Shown: piece after piece, positions 5,514 to 9,806 of the stretch | How positions within the stretch are numbered: the first letter of the stretch is position 1 | Layout of the letters: every line of letters begins with the position of its first letter | From: a bacterium | GTDB lineage: Bacteria > Auribacterota > UBA3054 > B51-G9 | NCBI GenBank assembly: GCA_029939815.1 | Contig: JAOZSF010000045.1 | Span: 1-9,806, forward strand | Reading direction: 5' to 3' | DNA length: 9,806 nucleotides | Position numbers and translations under genes: made by a program | The notes under the pieces: generated by a model | Told to the model about the DNA's origin: nothing | What the model saw: the letters and a program-made list of their open reading frames with translations, nothing else | Databases searched by the model: none

Positions 5514-6919
5514 TGAATTTAAAAAATCTTTCATCAAGAGAATGGATTACAATTATCGCCGGCGGCGTCATCGTCGTTGGATTCCTGCTATGGTTTTTCG
5601 TTATTGATGCCGGTCAGAAAAAACTTGATACGGATCATCGTTATGTTGCCGAATACAAGAAGGCACTTCGTGAATCAAAAGTGAATCTACGGCGGAAAAG
5701 AGTTCTTGAAATCGAATATAAAAATCTGATTGAAAGCTTTAGTAACCGGCTTGATAAAATCGGCGATATGAAAATACCGGACAATATTGATGACCAATTG
5801 AGAATCGAATTCAGTAATGTGGACAGAACTTACGGTTCCACAATCGGGAGAGCGAATTTTAGAAAAATCGAGACTAACGGAGTTTATAACTTGTTTAAAT
5901 ATGGCCTTTCTGATGTTCAATGCGATTGGAAAAGCCTTAATGCCGCATTATATCTTATTGAAAATTCAGGACAGCTTGTTGGTTTCGATACTCTCTCCAT
6001 TAGCGCGGACACCAGAGATAGAAGAAATGTTAAAACTAAAGTGAGAATGAATGTAGAATCGTTTATCTTTCCTGACAGAGGAACGAAGCCGTGGAAAATG
6101 CCTGACTATTCTTCTGTTGAAACCGACCTTGGAAGAAACATTTTTCAAATACCTGAAAGCATGATTCCGCCTGCAAGAGCCAAACCGGGGTTAAGACCGG
6201 GGCAGCTTCCACCTTTCACACGTAATATTATTTTGACCGGAATTGTGAAATTCGGAGGTAAACTATACGCCATTTTTAAAGATAAGGCAAAAAGAAAAGA
6301 ATGCAGAATCGGAATTAACGGCATAATTTCAAATACTGTGCCACCGGCCACGGTAATAGAAATTAGTCAAAAAGATGAATTTGTTAATATTGACTATAGC
6401 GGTGAGACATATAAACTTCCATTAAGGAAATACAGAGAACAGATGTTTACGGCTAGGAAACCGCTGACTTTGCTTACGGGATTGCGCAGGTCAAAACCTG
6501 AGGACGCCAAAAAATCTCCGGAACAGGAAACTTACGATGATAATTTAGATACAAATACTCCAACTATAGTCACAGCAAAAACGATTGTTCCGGATGATTA
6601 TAAAAAAACAATCGGGTCATACTCGGAATGCAGCAGCAAAATAAGAGCTTTTACAGAAAAAGTTAATAAATATAATAAACGAAGATTCAGATTGAATAGT
6701 GATTACGGAATGATTATTACACGCGTTAATAGAGTGAGCCCGCTTATGAAAGCCGGCTTGCAGAGAAGAGACGTTATTATCAGCATCGGAGGTAAACGTG
6801 TAGATTCGAATACAACGTTTACTTACGCCTTAAATAAAGCGTGTGAAGAAGGTAAGTCTGTTCCTATGACAGTAATGCGCGGAAAAAAAGTGAAAAAAGT
6901 AATTGTAAACTTAGAATAA
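5513..6919 (+). CDS. Apparent GspM/PilO - GspC/PilP fusion with C-terminal PDZ domain
   Basis: Inner-membrane platform protein of the secretion machine. The 468-residue product has a short cytoplasmic N-terminus, one transmembrane helix (about 11-32), a charged coiled-coil segment (33-80) and an alpha/beta region at about 85-190 resembling the PilO/GspM periplasmic domain. After a GRNIFQ motif (207-212) and a Pro-rich linker comes a beta-rich stretch (238-304) with the GIVKFGGKLYAIF-type pattern of the GspC homology region / PilP. A 90-residue polar linker leads to a PDZ domain (396-468) with binding loop YGMII and GLQRRDVIISIGG. The HR plus PDZ order is that of GspC, where HR contacts the secretin and PDZ influences substrate selection (family knowledge). 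The PilO/GspM part before it is my inference from order, topology and size. It starts at the last base of the gspL stop (TAATG). A divergent GspC with an extra domain is the alternative. Confidence 0.7.
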   Translation: MNLKNLSSREWITIIAGGVIVVGFLLWFFVIDAGQKKLDTDHRYVAEYKKALRESKVNLRRKRVLEIEYKNLIESFSNRLDKIGDMKIPDNIDDQLRIEFSNVDRTYGSTIGRANFRKIETNGVYNLFKYGLSDVQCDWKSLNAALYLIENSGQLVGFDTLSISADTRDRRNVKTKVRMNVESFIFPDRGTKPWKMPDYSSVETDLGRNIFQIPESMIPPARAKPGLRPGQLPPFTRNIILTGIVKFGGKLYAIFKDKAKRKECRIGINGIISNTVPPATVIEISQKDEFVNIDYSGETYKLPLRKYREQMFTARKPLTLLTGLRRSKPEDAKKSPEQETYDDNLDTNTPTIVTAKTIVPDDYKKTIGSYSECSSKIRAFTEKVNKYNKRRFRLNSDYGMIITRVNRVSPLMKAGLQRRDVIISIGGKRVDSNTTFTYALNKACEEGKSVPMTVMRGKKVKKVIVNLE

Positions 6920-6929
6920 ATGCATAATT

Positions 6930-9761
6930 ATGAGCCAAAAAGAAATTAATAAATATCAGAATACTCTTAATTTACCCGATTCTCCTTTCCCTATGAGAGC
7001 CGGTCTGGCGAAGCAGGAGCCGGAACGCTTGAAAAAATGGAACGAAGAAAAACTTTACTCGCAAATCAGAGAAGCAAGGAAAGGCGCGGAAAAATTTATC
7101 CTGCATGACGGGCCTCCATACGCGAACGGAAAAATTCATAATGGAACCGCGATGAACAAAATCCTTAAAGATTTTGTCGTTAAATTTAAAACTATGTCAG
7201 GTTTTGACGCTCCTTATATTCCGGGCTGGGACTGCCACGGAATGCCTATTGAACATGCTATGTTCAAAGAACTAGGCAAATCAAAACATGAAGTGGATCA
7301 GGTGGAATTCAGAAAAGGCGCGCGGAAATACGCCGCAAAATTTGTCGATATTCAAAGAAATCAATTCAAACGACTCGGCGTTCTAGGCGAATGGAATAAT
7401 CCTTATCTGACAATGAATCCTAATTATGAAGCCGATACCGTTCGGGTATTCGGTGAACTATACGGAAAAGGATACATTTATAAAGGTATGAAACCTATCC
7501 ATTGGTGCACGTCCTGCGAAACTGCTCTTGCTGAAGCGGAAGTAGAGTATGACAATCATACATCGCCATCTGTTTTCGTAAAATTTCCTGTTTTGAAAGA
7601 ACAAAATTTTCCTTTCGAAAACTGTAAAAATCCTTCTGTGGTTATTTGGACTACCACTCCTTGGACTTTGCCGGCTAACCGCGCGGTTTGTTTAAAAGCG
7701 GATTTGGATTATTGCGCAGTGGAGCTGGACGGCGAAACAATTATTCTCGCGACAGAACTTATCGGGAACTTATTTTCAAAACTCGAAAAAAATATTCCGG
7801 AAATTACTGAAACTGTTAAAGGCATCGAATTAGAGGGATTAATGCTTAAACACCCGATTGATGATAATTTGACCGTTCCGGTTATTCTTGGCGAACATGT
7901 TACCACAGAAGCAGGAACCGGATGCGTTCATACCGCTCCCGGACATGGTCAGGAAGATTATCAGGTTGGCTTAAAGTACAAACTTGAAGTCGCGTCACCT
8001 GTTAATGAAAAAGGACATTTTACGGATGATGTTCCTGAATACAGCGGAAATTTTGTCTTTAAAGGTAATAAACTTATTATTGAAAATCTGCGTGAAAAAG
8101 GAATTCTCATATTTACTGAGAATATCTCTCACTCATACCCGCATTGCTGGAGATGCCATAAACCTGTTATTTTTCGCGCTACTGAACAGTGGTTCATAAA
8201 TGTTGACGCTCATGATATGAGGGAAACGGCGATAAACGCGGTTGATAAAAAAGTTAATTGGCTGCCGGCGGCAAGTAAACAAAGAATTTTAAGCATGCTT
8301 CAGTTAAGACCTGACTGGTGTTTATCACGGCAGCGGCTTTGGGGGGTTCCTATTCCTGTATTTTATTGTAAAAAATGCGGAGCGGAACTGCTTAACAAAA
8401 ACACTATCAATAAATTGGCTGAACTGGTCGAAAAAGAAACTTCAGATGTCTGGTTCGCTAAATCAGCTGAAGAACTACTGCCGGAAGGAACAACTTGCTC
8501 AAAATGTAACTGTACCGAATTTAGAAAAGAAACAGATATTCTTGATGTCTGGTTCGATTCAGGCGTCAGTAACAGAGCAGTTCTTGAACGAAGGGAACAA
8601 CTTCATGTTCCGGCTGATTTGTATCTTGAAGGATCAGACCAGCATCGCGGCTGGTTTCAGGTCTCCCTTCTAATCGCAACAGGATTGCGTGGAGAACCGC
8701 CTTACAAAAATGTGGTTACAAATGGTTGGACTCTTGCCGCTTCAGGCGAAAAGGAATCGAAATCAAAGGGTAATTTTATAGATCCGGAATCCGTCTGTAA
8801 TAAAATGGGAGCTGATATCTTACGCCTCTGGTTTGGCTCGGTTAACTATATGCAGGACGTGCAGATTTCTCAGGAACTTCTGAAGCAGGTTGCTGATTCT
8901 TATAGAAGAATAAGAAATACTTTTAAATTTCTTCTGGGAAATATTCATGATTATAATCCCGAAACCGATGCGGTAGATTATGATGATCTCCTTGCGCTCG
9001 ATAAATATATGCTTCATTCACTCGAAATACTTCGAGGGAAAGTTACAGAAGCTTATAATGAATTCAAATTTTATCGCGTCTTTCATTTAATTCATGATTT
9101 CTGTACAGTTGAACTTAGCGCGAGATACTGCGATATTCTTAAAGACAGGTTGTATGTTGAAGCCGCTTCGGGATTGAAACGTCGTTCAGCGCAAACCGTA
9201 CTTAGAAAAATTTGTGTTGATATTACAAAACTTATTGCACCTATTCTGTCTTTTACGGCAGAAGAAGTATGGCAATATATTTGTGAAACGGCTGTATCGG
9301 AAAAAGACGGCACAAATGCTGAAACTGTTCATCTTGCATTATTGCCCACCGAACAGAAAAATCATATTAATGAAGAACTTGAGGCGGATTACAGTTTATT
9401 ATGGAGTGTTCGTGATGAAGTTCTGAAAGTTCTTGAAGTTAAACGCCGTGACGGAATTATTGGTTCCGGACTTGAGGCGGCGGTTGTTTTGAATACGCAG
9501 GATGAAAAACTTTCCGCGCTTCTGAAGAAATATAAAGATGCTTTGCCTTCACTGTTTATTGTTTCTCAAACAACTCTCGACGAAAATGCGGATAATGAGA
9601 AATGGTCGCAAGGACAAGAACTTAAATCTTTGAAAATAATTGTAAAAAAAGCTGAAGGTGTAAAATGCGCAAGATGCTGGAACTATTCAGAAAATGTTGG
9701 TGCAGATGATAAGTATTCAGATTTGTGCTCCAGATGCACCGGAATAATTGGTAACGAATAA
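6930..9761 (+). CDS. ileS: Isoleucyl-tRNA synthetase (bacterial type, C-terminal zinc)
   Basis: Cytosolic class I synthetase charging tRNA-Ile. The 943-residue length and layout are standard: GPPYANG (61-67) before the HIGH site, GWDCHGMPIE (99-108), CP1 editing domain with WTTTPWTLPAN (240-250) and GTGCVHTAPGHGQEDY (329-344, editing Asp343 kept), SRQRLWGVPIP (466-476), GSDQHRGWFQ (568-577), anticodon-binding region (about 690-850) and a C-terminal zinc knuckle CARC (913-916) / CSRC (933-936). A second Cys pair set, CKKC (480-483) and CSKC (523-526), lies in the catalytic insertion. Both nucleotide-binding signatures are atypical: HNGT (70-73) for HIGH and KESKS (608-612) for KMSKS. The reading frame is otherwise intact, so it is probably the functional housekeeping enzyme. 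It starts 10 bp after the previous stop with no visible promoter, T-box or Shine-Dalgarno, and its last codons lie in a heptamer repeat. Confidence 0.97.
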   Translation: MSQKEINKYQNTLNLPDSPFPMRAGLAKQEPERLKKWNEEKLYSQIREARKGAEKFILHDGPPYANGKIHNGTAMNKILKDFVVKFKTMSGFDAPYIPGWDCHGMPIEHAMFKELGKSKHEVDQVEFRKGARKYAAKFVDIQRNQFKRLGVLGEWNNPYLTMNPNYEADTVRVFGELYGKGYIYKGMKPIHWCTSCETALAEAEVEYDNHTSPSVFVKFPVLKEQNFPFENCKNPSVVIWTTTPWTLPANRAVCLKADLDYCAVELDGETIILATELIGNLFSKLEKNIPEITETVKGIELEGLMLKHPIDDNLTVPVILGEHVTTEAGTGCVHTAPGHGQEDYQVGLKYKLEVASPVNEKGHFTDDVPEYSGNFVFKGNKLIIENLREKGILIFTENISHSYPHCWRCHKPVIFRATEQWFINVDAHDMRETAINAVDKKVNWLPAASKQRILSMLQLRPDWCLSRQRLWGVPIPVFYCKKCGAELLNKNTINKLAELVEKETSDVWFAKSAEELLPEGTTCSKCNCTEFRKETDILDVWFDSGVSNRAVLERREQLHVPADLYLEGSDQHRGWFQVSLLIATGLRGEPPYKNVVTNGWTLAASGEKESKSKGNFIDPESVCNKMGADILRLWFGSVNYMQDVQISQELLKQVADSYRRIRNTFKFLLGNIHDYNPETDAVDYDDLLALDKYMLHSLEILRGKVTEAYNEFKFYRVFHLIHDFCTVELSARYCDILKDRLYVEAASGLKRRSAQTVLRKICVDITKLIAPILSFTAEEVWQYICETAVSEKDGTNAETVHLALLPTEQKNHINEELEADYSLLWSVRDEVLKVLEVKRRDGIIGSGLEAAVVLNTQDEKLSALLKKYKDALPSLFIVSQTTLDENADNEKWSQGQELKSLKIIVKKAEGVKCARCWNYSENVGADDKYSDLCSRCTGIIGNE

Positions 9762-9783
9762 CGAATAACGAATAACGAATAAC
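9753..9783. repeat. AACGAAT heptamer repeat (4.4 copies) overlapping the ileS stop codon
   Basis: Perfect units sit at 9753-9759, 9760-9766, 9767-9773 and 9774-9780, followed by AAC at 9781-9783. The first unit encodes the final Asn-Glu of IleRS and supplies the first base of its TAA stop. Every unit junction makes a TAA, so the array stops translation in all three frames on the + strand. Confidence 0.95.
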
Positions 9784-9797
9784 AATTCGATAAACAT

Positions 9798-9806
9798 AAA
9801 GGAGAA
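9798..9806 (+). promoter_or_regulatory. Shine-Dalgarno sequence of a gene starting beyond the right edge
   Basis: AAAGGAGAA ends the window and contains AAGGAG, complementary to the 16S rRNA 3' end. No start codon is inside the window, so the gene would begin within about ten bases of the edge. In many bacteria ileS is followed by lspA (signal peptidase II), but nothing here identifies the product. Confidence 0.6.

Noticed and set aside
6930..9761. IleRS as a pseudogene because of the altered signature motifs
   Set aside because: The frame is open over a normal length, and the editing, zinc and tRNA-binding motifs are conserved, which argues for a working enzyme.

Overview
The window is a low-GC (by eye roughly 38-40 %), gene-dense stretch of a diderm bacterium. 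All six confident genes lie on the + strand. Five encode parts of a type II secretion (T2SS) / type IV pilus-like machine: a GspJ-like minor pseudopilin, a GspE/PilB ATPase, a GspG-like major pseudopilin, a GspL-type protein built as PilM + transmembrane helix + PilN, and a protein that appears to join GspM/PilO, the GspC/PilP homology region and a PDZ domain. The sixth is ileS (isoleucyl-tRNA synthetase). The outer-membrane secretin (GspD) and the polytopic platform protein (GspF) are not here. The lineage is uncertain. The low GC, the lack of Shine-Dalgarno motifs, the PilM-type GspL and the repeat-rich gaps would fit an uncultured candidate phylum or PVC-like bacterium, but nothing here proves it.

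Layout: 1-21 may be the tail of an upstream gene. 22-502 is an AT-rich gap holding short tandem repeats, two small perfect hairpins, a doubtful 23-codon minus-strand ORF and, at its 3' end, an extended -10 promoter. gspJ starts at 503, gspE at 1305, gspG at 2906 (or 2858), gspL at 3360, the gspM-gspC-like fusion at 5513 (overlapping the gspL stop by one base) and ileS at 6930. Gaps between genes are 1-70 bp, so one transcript from the promoter near 468 could serve everything. A good Shine-Dalgarno sequence at the right edge points to another gene just outside the window.

How the genes work together: GspE hydrolyses ATP at the cytoplasmic face and docks on the actin-like domain of GspL. GspL and the M/C-like protein form the inner-membrane platform. 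GspG builds the periplasmic pseudopilus, with GspJ in its tip. The PDZ/HR part of the last protein should reach toward the secretin and/or substrates. IleS is a housekeeping enzyme placed at the end of this cluster.

The most notable features are: (1) every gap longer than about 60 bp carries tandem 7-base repeats, each gap with its own unit sequence; (2) the inner-membrane platform is condensed into two multi-domain proteins; and (3) both class I signature motifs of IleRS deviate from consensus (HNGT for HIGH, KESKS for KMSKS).
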